From Bacteroidales bacterium (GTDB taxonomy: Bacteria; Bacteroidota; Bacteroidia; Bacteroidales; Muribaculaceae): DNA of 64,000 nt. The notes beneath the pieces were generated by a model, which did no database searches, was not told the DNA's origin, and was given only the letters and a program-made list of their open reading frames with translations. The stretch covers positions 186,001-250,000 of the forward strand of contig SUXJ01000001.1 of assembly GCA_015061005.1 (NCBI GenBank), read 5' to 3'. The translations under genes were made by a program, and so were the position numbers. Shown here one piece after another: positions 17,063 to 26,602 of this stretch (position 1 is its first letter; each line of letters begins with the position of its first letter).

Positions 17063-18718
17063 ATGAGAAAACTTTTCAAAGGCTTAGTGATTGCTTCTGC
17101 TGCTATCCTCGCTTGTGGAGTAAGCGCTTCTGCTCAATCACTCTCTCCCTCAACCAAAACTCATTGGGACAAAGGAACCCTCGTTGTTGAGACTCCCGAA
17201 CGCCCTGCCGGTCAGCAACATGCACTTGGGCTCACTGCCCCCAAACTGGAAACCGTTCGCGTTGCCTTCATCGGACTCGGTATGCGCGGTGACGGTGCCG
17301 TTAACCGTTTCGCCCACATACCCGGTGTTGAGATCGTGGCACTCTGCGACTATGAAGAAAAGCGCGCTGAAGAATGCCAACAATATCTCCGCAAACAAGG
17401 TCTTGCTCCCGCAGCAATCTATTCCGGTGAATTTGGCTACAAAGAAATTTGCGAACGCCCCGACGTTGACCTCGTGTATATCGCAACCGACTGGAACCAC
17501 CACTTCCCCGTTGCTAAATACGCTATGGAAAATGGCAAGCACGCTGCAATCGAAGTTCCCTCCGCAATGAACCTCGAACAGTGCTGGGAGCTCATCAACC
17601 TCTCTGAAACCACTCGACTCCACTGCTTCATCCTCGAAAACTGCTGCTATGACTACTATGAAATGAATGCTCTGGCAATGGCTCAAGACGGTGTGTTCGG
17701 CGAAATCATTCGCGCTGAAGGCGCTTACATCCACGGCCTTGAATGGTTCTGGGACTACTATTGGATTGACCCCAACGACAACGATACAGACAAGCTCCAC
17801 TGGCGCATGAAGTACAACAAGGAAAACCGTGGTGACGTTTATGCAACTCACGGCCTTGGTCCGGTTGCTCAATGCTTGGACATTCACCGCGGTGACCGTT
17901 TCACCACTCTTACCGCCATGGACACCAACAGCTTCGTTGGCAAAGAATGGGTTGAAAACAAAACCGGCAAGGAATGCACTGAATTCCGCAATGGTGACCA
18001 CACCACCACTCTCATGCGCACCGCAAACGGCAAAGTGGTTGAAATCCAACACAACGTTATGACTCCTCAGCCCTACAACCGTCTGTTCAAACTCACCGGA
18101 ACAAAGGGCTATGCAACCAAATACCCCACTCCTCAATATGCCCTCTCTGCTGACGCACTGAAAGGCACTGACGCTCCCGCCGTTGACAACCTAAACGCTC
18201 ACGGCTTCATCAACGCCGAACAAGCCGCCGCTCTCGAAAAGAAATACTATCACCCCATCCTCACCAAATATGGCGAACTCGGTCGCGAAATGGGCCACGG
18301 TGGTATGGACTACATCATGGACGCTCGCCTTGTTTACTGCCTCCAAAACGGTCTGCCCCTCGACATGGACGTATATGACATGGCTGAATGGTGCAGTCTC
18401 GCAGAACTCGGTGCACTCTCCATGGACAATGGCTGCTGCGCTGTAACATTCCCTGACTTCACTCGCGGACATTGGAACGATGTTAAGGGCTACAAGCACG
18501 CATATGCTGAACCCGAAGCTGAAGCTGCCGCTGAAGCTGCTGCTGCCGCCTACACCGCAGCACAGAAAGAAGCCACTGCTAAATACAACCTTTGGGCTCT
18601 CTACGATGCTATTGCAGCAGCTGAAACTCCCAAGGCTAAGGCCAAGGCTGAAAAGGCATATAACAAAGCCGTTGTTAAAGCAGAAAAAGAAATCGCAAAA
18701 CTCCTTGCTAAAAAATAA
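17063..18718 (+). CDS. Exported Gfo/Idh/MocA-type NAD-dependent glycosidase, GH109-like
   Basis: A signal peptide (ending CGVSASAQ) is followed by a Rossmann domain (VAFIGLGMRGDGAV at about 68, VALCDYEEKRAEEC), VYIATDWNHHFPVAKYA and KHAAIEVPSA. Further on come ENCCYDYYEMN and GLEWFWDYYW, as in GH109 alpha-N-acetylgalactosaminidases, which cleave by an NAD-dependent redox mechanism. These enzymes act on host-type glycans. Unlike typical members of about 450 residues, this one has a C-terminal tail of about 65 residues made almost wholly of Ala, Lys and Glu (residues 480-551), probably a long helix. It is a single-gene unit with its own promoter and terminator. Confidence 0.85.
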   Translation: MRKLFKGLVIASAAILACGVSASAQSLSPSTKTHWDKGTLVVETPERPAGQQHALGLTAPKLETVRVAFIGLGMRGDGAVNRFAHIPGVEIVALCDYEEKRAEECQQYLRKQGLAPAAIYSGEFGYKEICERPDVDLVYIATDWNHHFPVAKYAMENGKHAAIEVPSAMNLEQCWELINLSETTRLHCFILENCCYDYYEMNALAMAQDGVFGEIIRAEGAYIHGLEWFWDYYWIDPNDNDTDKLHWRMKYNKENRGDVYATHGLGPVAQCLDIHRGDRFTTLTAMDTNSFVGKEWVENKTGKECTEFRNGDHTTTLMRTANGKVVEIQHNVMTPQPYNRLFKLTGTKGYATKYPTPQYALSADALKGTDAPAVDNLNAHGFINAEQAAALEKKYYHPILTKYGELGREMGHGGMDYIMDARLVYCLQNGLPLDMDVYDMAEWCSLAELGALSMDNGCCAVTFPDFTRGHWNDVKGYKHAYAEPEAEAAAEAAAAAYTAAQKEATAKYNLWALYDAIAAAETPKAKAKAEKAYNKAVVKAEKEIAKLLAKK

Positions 18719-18739
18719 CATAGCACCAACCACTTATCA

Positions 18740-18772
18740 AGAAGGCTTCGCGCGAGCGAAGCCTTCTTTTTT
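18740..18772 (+). terminator. Rho-independent terminator
   Basis: A perfect 12-bp stem (18740-18751 with 18756-18767) and a GCGA tetraloop are followed by a T-run, 21 bases after the GH109-type stop. Confidence 0.9.
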
Positions 18773-18884
18773 ATCTACCTATCTCATTCACCTAAAAATT
18801 CCATCTAACTTGTCCGATATTAAACCTTTTAGGCAAAAACCCGTCTAAATATTAATCATATCCTACGAAGTACAATTATCAAAA

Positions 18885-20090
18885 ATGCAGATCAATATCC
18901 CAACGGAAAAGCTCACGGGCAAAGGAAAGAAAATCGTCAACAAACTGCGTGCTAAGAAATCTCCGCCGCGATGGCTGATTACACTGACAATAATAATGGC
19001 AGTCGCACTCATCGGGCTATTGGTCTATTTAAAATGGCCAAAACCCGAACCGCCCGTTTACCCCACTGTGCAAGCAGAACCGCTAACGGTTGAAGACGTT
19101 GAAATTTACGTGGAATATGCCGGAAAAATAACCGCCAAACAACATGTCGAGATTCGTGCCAGAGTCGAGGGTTATCTTGAGAAAATGTTTTTTGATGAAG
19201 GTGGCTATGTCGAGAAAAATGAACTACTTTACTCCATCGACCCTAAGCTATATCGGGCGCGCGTTGAAAAAGCCAACGCACAACTCCTCAAAAACAAGGC
19301 CCTTATGGAGAAAGCTGAGCGTGATTTGCAGCGCATCAAGCCGCTATATGAGCAGAATGCAGCAAGTCAACTTGACCTTGACAACGCAATCGCAGCCTAT
19401 AACGCTGCCCAGGCTGAAGTTGTGATGAGTGAAGCGGATCTGGCTCAAGCGGAAATCGCACTCAGCTATACAGAAGTTAGATCTCCCATCTCGGGATTTA
19501 TCAGCGAGAGTTCAGCCGACATAGGCACACTGGTAGGTCCCGGCGGTAAATCCTTGCTGGCCACTGTGGTCAACAGCGACACCGTAGAAGTCAACTTCAG
19601 CATGACAGGTCTTGATTATCTCAAAAGCAAAGAACGAAACATCAATCTCGGAAAAACGATTGAAGAGAGAAACTGGAATCCCTATGTCACCATCACTATA
19701 GCTGACAATAGAGAATATCCAATAAAAGGCATGGTGGATTTCGCCGACCCAAAAGTGGACCCAAACACCGGCACATTCTCCGTAAGAGCTCAGATGCCTA
19801 ATCCAGACCATATCCTTCTGCCCGGACAGCTCACCAAGGTCCGTCTGCTGATGGACGTCTACGAAAATGCAATAGTAGTACCGACCAAAGCACTTGTCAT
19901 CGAGAAAGGAGGTGCATACGTATTCGTTTTAAGAAAAGATTCCGTTGTTGAAAAACGTTTCGTCGAATTAGGCCCGGAGGTCACAAACAAGGTTGTCATT
20001 GAACGTGGACTCGGTGCTGATGAAATGATTATTGTGGAAGGATTCCACAAACTCAGCCACGGAATGAGAGTTAATCCGGTAGCTAACTAA
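18885..20090 (+). CDS. RND efflux periplasmic adaptor (membrane fusion protein)
   Basis: The 401-residue protein begins with a basic N-terminus and one membrane anchor at about residues 28-48 rather than a lipobox. It has the two lipoyl half-motifs (IRARVEGYLEKMFFDEGGYV and the later EVRSPISGFISES) flanking an alpha-hairpin with Gln/Ala repeats, and a beta-barrel and membrane-proximal domain after about residue 210. It would link the RND pump at 20094 with the outer membrane channel at 23207. The gene is 3 bases upstream of the pump gene. Confidence 0.9.
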   Translation: MQINIPTEKLTGKGKKIVNKLRAKKSPPRWLITLTIIMAVALIGLLVYLKWPKPEPPVYPTVQAEPLTVEDVEIYVEYAGKITAKQHVEIRARVEGYLEKMFFDEGGYVEKNELLYSIDPKLYRARVEKANAQLLKNKALMEKAERDLQRIKPLYEQNAASQLDLDNAIAAYNAAQAEVVMSEADLAQAEIALSYTEVRSPISGFISESSADIGTLVGPGGKSLLATVVNSDTVEVNFSMTGLDYLKSKERNINLGKTIEERNWNPYVTITIADNREYPIKGMVDFADPKVDPNTGTFSVRAQMPNPDHILLPGQLTKVRLLMDVYENAIVVPTKALVIEKGGAYVFVLRKDSVVEKRFVELGPEVTNKVVIERGLGADEMIIVEGFHKLSHGMRVNPVAN

Positions 20091-20093
20091 GTC

Positions 20094-23000
20094 ATGAAAA
20101 GCGATTTCTTCATTGACCGACCGATATTCTCAATGGTTATATCAATCCTGATTGTGCTCGTAGGCGCAATTGGATTGATTATGCTGCCCGTGGATCAATA
20201 CCCTCAAATTGTACCTCCGGTCGTACGTGTATCTGCAAGCTATCCCGGAGCAGGGGCTGAAACTGTGTCGCAAGCAGTGGCTACTCCGATTGAACAAGTC
20301 CTGAACGGGACTCCCGGCATGCTCTATATGGAATCAAAGAGCACAAACAACGGCGGATTCTCCGTAAATATAACTTTCGACATCAACACTGACGCAGACC
20401 TTGCGGCTGTTGAAGTTCAAAACAGAGTTAAAGAAGCGGAATCCCGACTTCCTGCAGAGGTGGTACAAAACGGCATATCTGTCGATAAGCAGGCAACGAG
20501 CAAACTCATGACCGTAACCCTTAAATCCGATGACCCAAAGTTTGACGAAGTATATCTGAGCAACTACGCAACGCTCAACGTCCTCGATATGCTCCGACGG
20601 GTCAAGGGGGTTGGTCAAGTTTCCAATGTTGGCAGCCGCTATTATGCCATGCAAATAAAACTCCGTCCCGAAAGAATGGCAGCTCTCGGACTCACTGTGC
20701 AAGACATTCAATCGGCTATCAAAGAACAAAACCGCGAGTCTGCGGCAGGAGTTCTGGGACAGCAACCCATTTCAGGGATTGACATCACTATCCCTATCGT
20801 AGCTCACGGACGACTATCAACCGTATCGGAATTTGAAGACATTGTGGTTCGTGCTGATTCCGATGGCTCAATTTTGCGACTGCGCGACGTCGCCGATATC
20901 GCTTTGGAAGCATCTTCTTATAACACTGAAAGCGGCATCGATGGCGAAAATGCCGCAGTTATGGACATAAGAATGCTCCCGGGAATGAATGCGATGGAAG
21001 TTGCCAACGATGTGAAGGAAACCATGAAGGAAATAAGCAAAAACTTCCCCGAAGGCATCACCTACGACATCCCATTTGACATGACTGACTATATCAGCGA
21101 ATCAATCAACGAAGTATATAAAACACTCTTTGAGGCGCTGGTTCTTGTAATCTTAGTCGTTTTCTTATCCTTACAAAACTGGAGAAGCACTCTCATTCCG
21201 GCCATTGCCGTGCCCATCTCCCTAATTGGCACTTTCGGAGTAATGCTCCTATTTGGATTTACGCTCAACACCCTAACCCTTCTGGGTCTTGTCTTAGCAA
21301 TCGGCACTGTTGTCGACGATGCCATCGTCGTCGTCGAAAATGTCGATAGAATCATGCGTGAAGAAGGGTTGTCGCCTTACGAAGCGACGAAAAAGGCCAT
21401 GCGCGAACTCGGAAGTGCATTGATTGCAACTTCGCTCGTCCTATGTGCCGTGTTCGTGCCTGTTAGTTTCCTTTCCGGCATATCCGGATTACTCTATCGT
21501 CAATTCACCATTACCATTGCTGTCTCCGTAATCATTTCCACAATCGTAGCTCTGACACTAAGCCCGGTCATGTGCGCCAAGGTACTAAAACCAACCACAG
21601 CTGCTGACAGCCGACCGAAAAACCGATTGTTCCGCTTCATCAACAAGTGGCTCGACAAAGGAAACCTGATGTATGGAAACATTATCCGTTGGACTCTCGC
21701 ACACTCTAAATGGGCATTCGGATTCTTCGGCACATCTGTGATACTGATTCTGGTGCTGATGAAATTCATCCCTCAGAGTTTCATTCCGCAAGAAGACCAA
21801 GGGTACTTCACCGTTGAATTAGAACTCCCCGAAGGAGCTTCACTTGAAAGGACAAGAGAAGTGACCGACCGTGCGGTTGATTATATAATGTCACTGCCGG
21901 ATGTGGCAAATGTACTCTACGTAACCGGGTCAAGTCCTCGCTCAGGCACCAATCAGTCTCGCAGTCAAATGACCGTAATCACAAAGCCGTGGGAAGACAG
22001 AGAAGTAAAAAACATCTCTCAATTCATGGATGATATCAAACAGGTGCTCAGCAAATATCCGGAATGCTTGGTCTACGTAAGTTCGCCGCCGGTAATCCCC
22101 GGACTCGGATCTTCCGGGGGCGTAGAGATGGCGTTGGAAGCGCGTGGCAATACGTCCTATGACGAACTGCGCGCTGCCGCCGATACTCTCGTATACTATG
22201 CTTCAATGCGACCCGAACTTTCAAGGGTAACGTCTTCTATGCAAAATGAGATTCCGCAATTGTATATCGACGTTGACCGCGACATGGCAAAACTCATGGG
22301 TGTATCCGTATCCGATATATTTACCACCATGAAAGCATTCACCGGCTCCGTATATGTCAATGACTTCAATCTCTTTAATCGTGTTTATCGAGTTTACATC
22401 CAAGCCGATGCCCCTTACAGAGCTTCGCAAAACAACATGAACCTATATTTCGTCAAAGGCAACGGCGGAGCCATGATACCGATAACTTCGCTCGGCACAA
22501 CCTCATACACTTCCGGACCGGGAACAATCTCTCGTTTCAACATGTATAATTCCGCATCTATATCCGGCGAAGCCGCACCGGGCTATAGCTCCGGTCAAGC
22601 AATGGCAGCCTTGGAAGAAGTGGTCAAAGACAAACTCAAACAAGACGTTGAAATCGAATGGAGCGGTCTCTCATATCAAGAAAAAAAGCAAACCGGTCAA
22701 ACAGGCATTGTGCTTCTCTTGGCATTCCTCTTTGTTTTTCTTTTCCTATCCGCGCAATATGAAAGTTGGACCGTACCGATTGCAGTGCTCCTATCTCTAC
22801 CCGGAGCATGCTTGGGCGCCTTTTTGGGCATAATCATATTTGGACTGGAAAACAACATCTATTTCCAAATCGGACTCGTAATGCTCATCGGATTGGCCGC
22901 AAAAAATGCCATTCTCATAGTAGAGTTTGCAAAAGAGCAAGTAGACAAGGGAGTCAACGTGGTCGAAGCCGCAGTATCTTCTGCAGTAATGCGCTTCAAA

Positions 23001-23210
23001 CCAATCATAATGACATCTCTTACCTTCGTCCTCGGTATGCTGCCCCTCGTGCTTGCATCAGGACCCGGCTCGGCAAGTCGACAAGGCATTGGCGTTGGAG
23101 CCTTCGCGGGAATGCTCATGGCAATGACTCTGGGAATCGTTCTTGTCCCATTCTTCTTTGTTTGGATTTATAAAGTAAAATCATTCTTGAAGAAAAGAAA
23201 AATCAAATGA
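20094..23210 (+). CDS. RND multidrug efflux permease, HAE1/AcrB type
   Basis: The 1038-residue product starts with FFIDRPIFS, typical of AcrB-like pumps. The proton-relay residues are in place: GTVVDDAIVVVENVDR with the Asp pair near 405-408 and the TM10 Lys in GLAAKNAILIVEFAKE near 935. Twelve membrane helices and two large periplasmic loops are evident; the length matches the family. It exports hydrophobic or amphiphilic compounds using the proton gradient. It is flanked by its adaptor and its outer membrane factor, with a 4-base overlap to the latter. No local regulator is seen within the operon. Confidence 0.95.
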   Translation: MKSDFFIDRPIFSMVISILIVLVGAIGLIMLPVDQYPQIVPPVVRVSASYPGAGAETVSQAVATPIEQVLNGTPGMLYMESKSTNNGGFSVNITFDINTDADLAAVEVQNRVKEAESRLPAEVVQNGISVDKQATSKLMTVTLKSDDPKFDEVYLSNYATLNVLDMLRRVKGVGQVSNVGSRYYAMQIKLRPERMAALGLTVQDIQSAIKEQNRESAAGVLGQQPISGIDITIPIVAHGRLSTVSEFEDIVVRADSDGSILRLRDVADIALEASSYNTESGIDGENAAVMDIRMLPGMNAMEVANDVKETMKEISKNFPEGITYDIPFDMTDYISESINEVYKTLFEALVLVILVVFLSLQNWRSTLIPAIAVPISLIGTFGVMLLFGFTLNTLTLLGLVLAIGTVVDDAIVVVENVDRIMREEGLSPYEATKKAMRELGSALIATSLVLCAVFVPVSFLSGISGLLYRQFTITIAVSVIISTIVALTLSPVMCAKVLKPTTAADSRPKNRLFRFINKWLDKGNLMYGNIIRWTLAHSKWAFGFFGTSVILILVLMKFIPQSFIPQEDQGYFTVELELPEGASLERTREVTDRAVDYIMSLPDVANVLYVTGSSPRSGTNQSRSQMTVITKPWEDREVKNISQFMDDIKQVLSKYPECLVYVSSPPVIPGLGSSGGVEMALEARGNTSYDELRAAADTLVYYASMRPELSRVTSSMQNEIPQLYIDVDRDMAKLMGVSVSDIFTTMKAFTGSVYVNDFNLFNRVYRVYIQADAPYRASQNNMNLYFVKGNGGAMIPITSLGTTSYTSGPGTISRFNMYNSASISGEAAPGYSSGQAMAALEEVVKDKLKQDVEIEWSGLSYQEKKQTGQTGIVLLLAFLFVFLFLSAQYESWTVPIAVLLSLPGACLGAFLGIIIFGLENNIYFQIGLVMLIGLAAKNAILIVEFAKEQVDKGVNVVEAAVSSAVMRFKPIIMTSLTFVLGMLPLVLASGPGSASRQGIGVGAFAGMLMAMTLGIVLVPFFFVWIYKVKSFLKKRKIK

Positions 23211-24577
23211 TTCGAAACATTATTTACATCATATTGACTCTGACCATAATATCCGGCTGCGCCACATCAAAATGCGTTGACCCGGACATCAATGTACCGG
23301 ACAGTCTGACAATGAACGCCGAAAACGACTCCCTGTGCATTGCCGACCTCGCATGGATGGAGCTTGTCGGCGACACTCTGCTAACGGATATGATTCAGCG
23401 AGCGCTGACATACAATAAGAATCTGCTCGCCGCAAGTGCTCGAATACGGGAATACGAAAAGCTCTACAACGTTCAAAAAAAAGCAATGCTCCCCTCCTTG
23501 GACTTTGACGCTTACGCCGACCGGGAAACAAACAATAAAACCGGTGCCAAACCCGTAGAAGAGGTGGAAGTTGTGGCAAAACTGACTTTATCGTGGGAAG
23601 CAGACCTATTCGGCAAACTCAGATGGTCGGGAAAACAAGCATTAGCTCGCTACCTGCAGAAAGTGGAAACTCAGAGAGCCATTCAAATGCAACTGATAGC
23701 AAACGTTGCAACGGCTTACTTTGAACTCGTGGCTCTGGACAAAGAAATGCAAATCGTTCAAAGCACAATTGCCACTCGACAAGAAAACGTCAAACAAGCG
23801 AAGCTGCGCTTCGACGGCGGTCTCGTGTCCGAGATTCCATATCAGCAAGCAAAAGTGGAGTTGGCAAAAACTGCAGCAATGCTCCCCGACCTAAAACACA
23901 AAATTAAAATGAAAGAAAACGAGCTCTCATTTCTCACCGGAGCGCTCCCGTCAAAAGTTTCGCGATCTACCATTGAATCGCAAATACTGAAGATTGACAC
24001 TCTGCTCGTTGGCATACCCTCAGATGTCCTCAAAAGAAGACCCGATGTCAAAAACGCAGAATATGCCCTGCAAGAAGCAATGGCTGCCGTAGGCTATAAT
24101 TGGGCCGACCGATTCCCCAGATTTGTAATCGGACTGGAAGGCGGATTTGAAAACAACGGATTCAAAGGGTTCTTTAATGCCCCTCTGACCTACATGATTG
24201 GCGAACTGACATCTCCGATATTCTCATTCGGCAAGAAAAAAGCCAAATATCAAGCGGCACTGGAGGCCTATGATGCCCAACGATTCAAATATGAAGAAAC
24301 AATTCTGCAAGCATTCAGAGAAGTCGACAACGCTATTACCGCCTATCTGGCTGAAAAAGAAACGGCCGACCTTATGCTTTCGCTCAAAACAGCATCGCAA
24401 AAATACGTCGAGCTCGCTCGCTTCCAATACCTCAACGGACAAATTGAATACATCGACGTACTTGACGCTCAACGAAGCCACTTCAATGCCGAAATAGACT
24501 ATAGCAACGCCATTCGCGACCGATACCTTGCCCTAATCTCCCTTTACAAAGCCCTCGGAGGCGGCATCCCCCGATAA
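23207..24577 (+). CDS. RND outer membrane factor lipoprotein (NodT/OprM-like)
   Basis: A lipobox (ISGCATS, Cys 18) marks this 456-residue protein as a lipidated TolC-type channel. It has paired OEP repeats: ATAYFELVALDKEMQ ... RFDGGLVSEI and the second set with RRPDVKNAEYALQEAMAAVG, and the DVLDAQRS motif near the end. Trimers span the outer membrane and periplasm. It overlaps the pump gene by 4 bases and ends the operon. The fragment at the left window edge is a different, non-adjacent homologue. Confidence 0.92.
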   Translation: MIRNIIYIILTLTIISGCATSKCVDPDINVPDSLTMNAENDSLCIADLAWMELVGDTLLTDMIQRALTYNKNLLAASARIREYEKLYNVQKKAMLPSLDFDAYADRETNNKTGAKPVEEVEVVAKLTLSWEADLFGKLRWSGKQALARYLQKVETQRAIQMQLIANVATAYFELVALDKEMQIVQSTIATRQENVKQAKLRFDGGLVSEIPYQQAKVELAKTAAMLPDLKHKIKMKENELSFLTGALPSKVSRSTIESQILKIDTLLVGIPSDVLKRRPDVKNAEYALQEAMAAVGYNWADRFPRFVIGLEGGFENNGFKGFFNAPLTYMIGELTSPIFSFGKKKAKYQAALEAYDAQRFKYEETILQAFREVDNAITAYLAEKETADLMLSLKTASQKYVELARFQYLNGQIEYIDVLDAQRSHFNAEIDYSNAIRDRYLALISLYKALGGGIPR

Positions 24578-24748
24578 CCCGCCCACATTCGCTCCCCCAA
24601 AACACAAAAAATTTGGTTTTCAAAAGTGAAATCAGCTTCAGTACGTAACCTATATATTGCAAGGCGTAATTTGCGCTTTTATTATGACTCAAAATTGAGA
24701 GTTAGCTCGCAAAAGATATTACACAGCCCCTTGTAACTATGCGACCTC

Positions 24749-24784
24749 AAAAAAAGAGTGGTTGTCACTCCTCAACCACTCTTT
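24749..24784. terminator. Bidirectional terminator between RND operon and M56 peptidase gene
   Basis: A 12-bp perfect stem (24753-24764 with 24773-24784) has an A-run on its left side, which is a run of seven T's for the minus strand, and a short T-run on its right side. It lies between convergent genes and best serves the minus-strand BlaR1-like gene. Confidence 0.75.
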
Positions 24785-24811
24785 CAACACTCATAATACG
24801 TAAATCTCAGC

Positions 24812-26056
24812 TTACTTACGCAATGCAAAATTGACCGGCAAAACAAAGCGAACGCTTACTTTCTCGCCGTCGTGCTCTGCGGCATCCCAATTATTGCGTG
24901 CCGTGTTAAACACTCGCTCCACTTCATCCGACAAAAGCTTATCCGGCGAGGACAAAACCTTGAACGATGAAGCTGAGCCGTCTTTATCAACAACAAACTC
25001 TATTAACACCTGTCCGGCAATTTTACGCTCCACTGCTGCTACCGGATACTGCACTTTACTTTGCATCCAAGCACAGAACGCGGCAACATCGTTTCCATTA
25101 AATTGCGGCATAACTTCTGCTGTCTGTTTTTGATCTGCTTGCAATTGAACAGAATTATCCGTAACTTTGTCATGAACTTCATGAGGTTGATAGGTCGTTG
25201 TGGCAAATGCACCGAGCGCAACAGCCACGACCGGCAGAACGAGCAGCGACTTCGCCGCTGTCCACCTTGATGAAGGTTTCTTACACATCATAATGATTCT
25301 TTTTTTTAGATTACTTTGATTCAGGCAGTTGGCGATGGAGTGAAATCTTGAACCAACTGCTCTTTTTATTAGCAACATTTGATACGTCTTTGCCTCAATT
25401 CCTCGGCTCAGAACTTGACTGTCTGCTTGATATTCATGCAGAGATTGTAACTCTCCACGCAAAAGCCACAGTGCCGGATTAAACCACCAAAGACACAACG
25501 CTAAATCTACAAAAAGCAAATCCCACGAATGTCCCAGCCGAACATGTGCCATCTCGTGCAATAATATCTCATCCTTGCAGCTATGCATATCATCCTCTGA
25601 TACAACAATATGACCAAACCAACTGAATGGTGACGGAAGAGTATTTACTATAGTAAGCGTTATTCCTTTTTCTACTTTCCTCATGCGCCCACTATGTATT
25701 AATCGCCATACAGAAAATATTCCAACAGCCAATCGCGCCACCATAACGGCCACACCTATCAAAAAAATTACTACTGCCAAATCTTGAAATAATGCCATAT
25801 TGTCCACTTCCGGATTTATCCGTTCTGCTATTACAATATTTCCTTCACTCGCATCATAACCGGAAGGCATAATCTCAACAGTCCTTACTATTGTTATTCG
25901 GCACAATGGCAATATGGCTGACAATAGCACTGAACCAAGCAACAGACATCGATTCAACCTATGCAATGTCTCATGACTCATACAGACCTTATATATCAAA
26001 AATATGAACACAAGGCATATTGAGCTATGAACTAAATAGACAATAAACTCATACAT
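24812..26056 (-). CDS. BlaR1-like M56 metallopeptidase with TonB C-terminal domain
   Basis: Four hydrophobic segments at about residues 8-24, 35-52, 92-112 and 178-200 surround a zinc site HEMAH (167-171), as in BlaR1/MecR1 sensors. A fifth hydrophobic segment lies near residue 270. Instead of a beta-lactam-binding domain, the C-terminal 90 residues form a TonB C-terminal fold (GQVLIEFVVDKDGS, with V-R-F-V-L-P at the end). Such proteins pair with BlaI repressors; on sensing a signal the protease domain inactivates the repressor. The TonB-like output or sensor domain suggests an envelope signal rather than penicillin. It lies 4 bases after the BlaI-like gene. Confidence 0.9.
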   Translation of the reverse strand: MYEFIVYLVHSSICLVFIFLIYKVCMSHETLHRLNRCLLLGSVLLSAILPLCRITIVRTVEIMPSGYDASEGNIVIAERINPEVDNMALFQDLAVVIFLIGVAVMVARLAVGIFSVWRLIHSGRMRKVEKGITLTIVNTLPSPFSWFGHIVVSEDDMHSCKDEILLHEMAHVRLGHSWDLLFVDLALCLWWFNPALWLLRGELQSLHEYQADSQVLSRGIEAKTYQMLLIKRAVGSRFHSIANCLNQSNLKKRIIMMCKKPSSRWTAAKSLLVLPVVAVALGAFATTTYQPHEVHDKVTDNSVQLQADQKQTAEVMPQFNGNDVAAFCAWMQSKVQYPVAAVERKIAGQVLIEFVVDKDGSASSFKVLSSPDKLLSDEVERVFNTARNNWDAAEHDGEKVSVRFVLPVNFALRK

Positions 26057-26060
26057 ATCT

Positions 26061-26417
26061 TTATTGATTTTGAACCTTACGAATTAACTCTTCTAACTCA
26101 CTAATTGAAATTTTCTCTTCCTCAATTAATGCTGAGACCACAGACTTATAGGAATTTTCAAAATATCGCGTAACGACATTACCCAACACTCCTTTCGAGT
26201 ACTCATCTTGCGATATGGTCGGAAAATATCGATGCGTATTCCCAAATACTTCATGACCGACAAACCCCTTGCCTTCAAGCATACGAATCATTGTTGATAC
26301 CGTATTGAAATGTGGCCTGGGTTCTTCGTAGAGTGCTACTATTTCTTTCACAAACATAGCACCTCGGCTCCATAGAATTTGCATTATCTCTTCTTCCTTA
26401 TTTGTCAACTTTTGCAT
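26061..26417 (-). CDS. BlaI/MecI-family transcriptional repressor
   Basis: This is a small winged-helix protein with the family pattern KLTNKEEEIMQILW, PHFNTVSTMIRMLEGKGFV and a C-terminal dimerisation helix bundle. I prefer the ATG at 26417 (118 residues): it fits the usual family start and leaves about 25 bases after the predicted transcription start. The in-frame ATG at 26438 would leave only 4-6 bases. It should repress its own operon and be released by proteolysis through the downstream M56 protein. Possible operators are noted just upstream. Confidence 0.9.
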   Translation of the reverse strand: MQKLTNKEEEIMQILWSRGAMFVKEIVALYEEPRPHFNTVSTMIRMLEGKGFVGHEVFGNTHRYFPTISQDEYSKGVLGNVVTRYFENSYKSVVSALIEEEKISISELEELIRKVQNQ

Positions 26418-26448
26418 AACTCGTTCTTTTAAATTCATTATTCGAGTG

Positions 26449-26514
26449 CAAATGTAACTAAAAAATTTTTATTTGCAACTATTTTTCATAGTTTTTTAAC
26501 TGCTTTTTTTAGTT
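26449..26514 (-). promoter_or_regulatory. Promoter and candidate BlaI operators
   Basis: On the minus strand TACATTTG (26456 to 26449) with TTG at 26478-26476, 19 bases apart, forms a Bacteroidetes promoter for the BlaI/M56 operon. Overlapping and beyond the -33 element are two dyads: AACTA (26477-26481) with TAGTT (26489-26493), and AACT (26498-26501) with AGTT (26511-26514). They lie where an autoregulating BlaI would bind and also upstream of the divergent GH20 gene. The operator role is inferred. Confidence 0.5.
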
Positions 26515-26573
26515 GACATATCCGACTTTGCTTTATTTGAACTGTTTGACGTCGTTCTTTCAAAAGATTTCAG

Positions 26574-26581
26574 TATATTTG
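26574..26581 (+). promoter_or_regulatory. Probable -7 box for the GH20 gene
   Basis: TATATTTG lies 21 bases before the ATG at 26603. The nearest TTTG (26545-26548) is 25 bases upstream, longer than usual, so the promoter is likely but not a full match. Confidence 0.45.
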
Positions 26582-26602
26582 CAAAAACAATTTTATCATA
26601 TC

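Noticed and set aside
17150..18136. Long open frame (328 codons) opposite the GH109-type gene
   Set aside because: It is a mirror of the codon bias of a clear gene; its product is Val/Phe/Gly-rich without domains, and there is no promoter.
24812..26438. Beta-lactam resistance sensor/repressor pair
   Set aside because: The M56 protein lacks the penicillin-binding domain and no beta-lactamase gene is adjacent.
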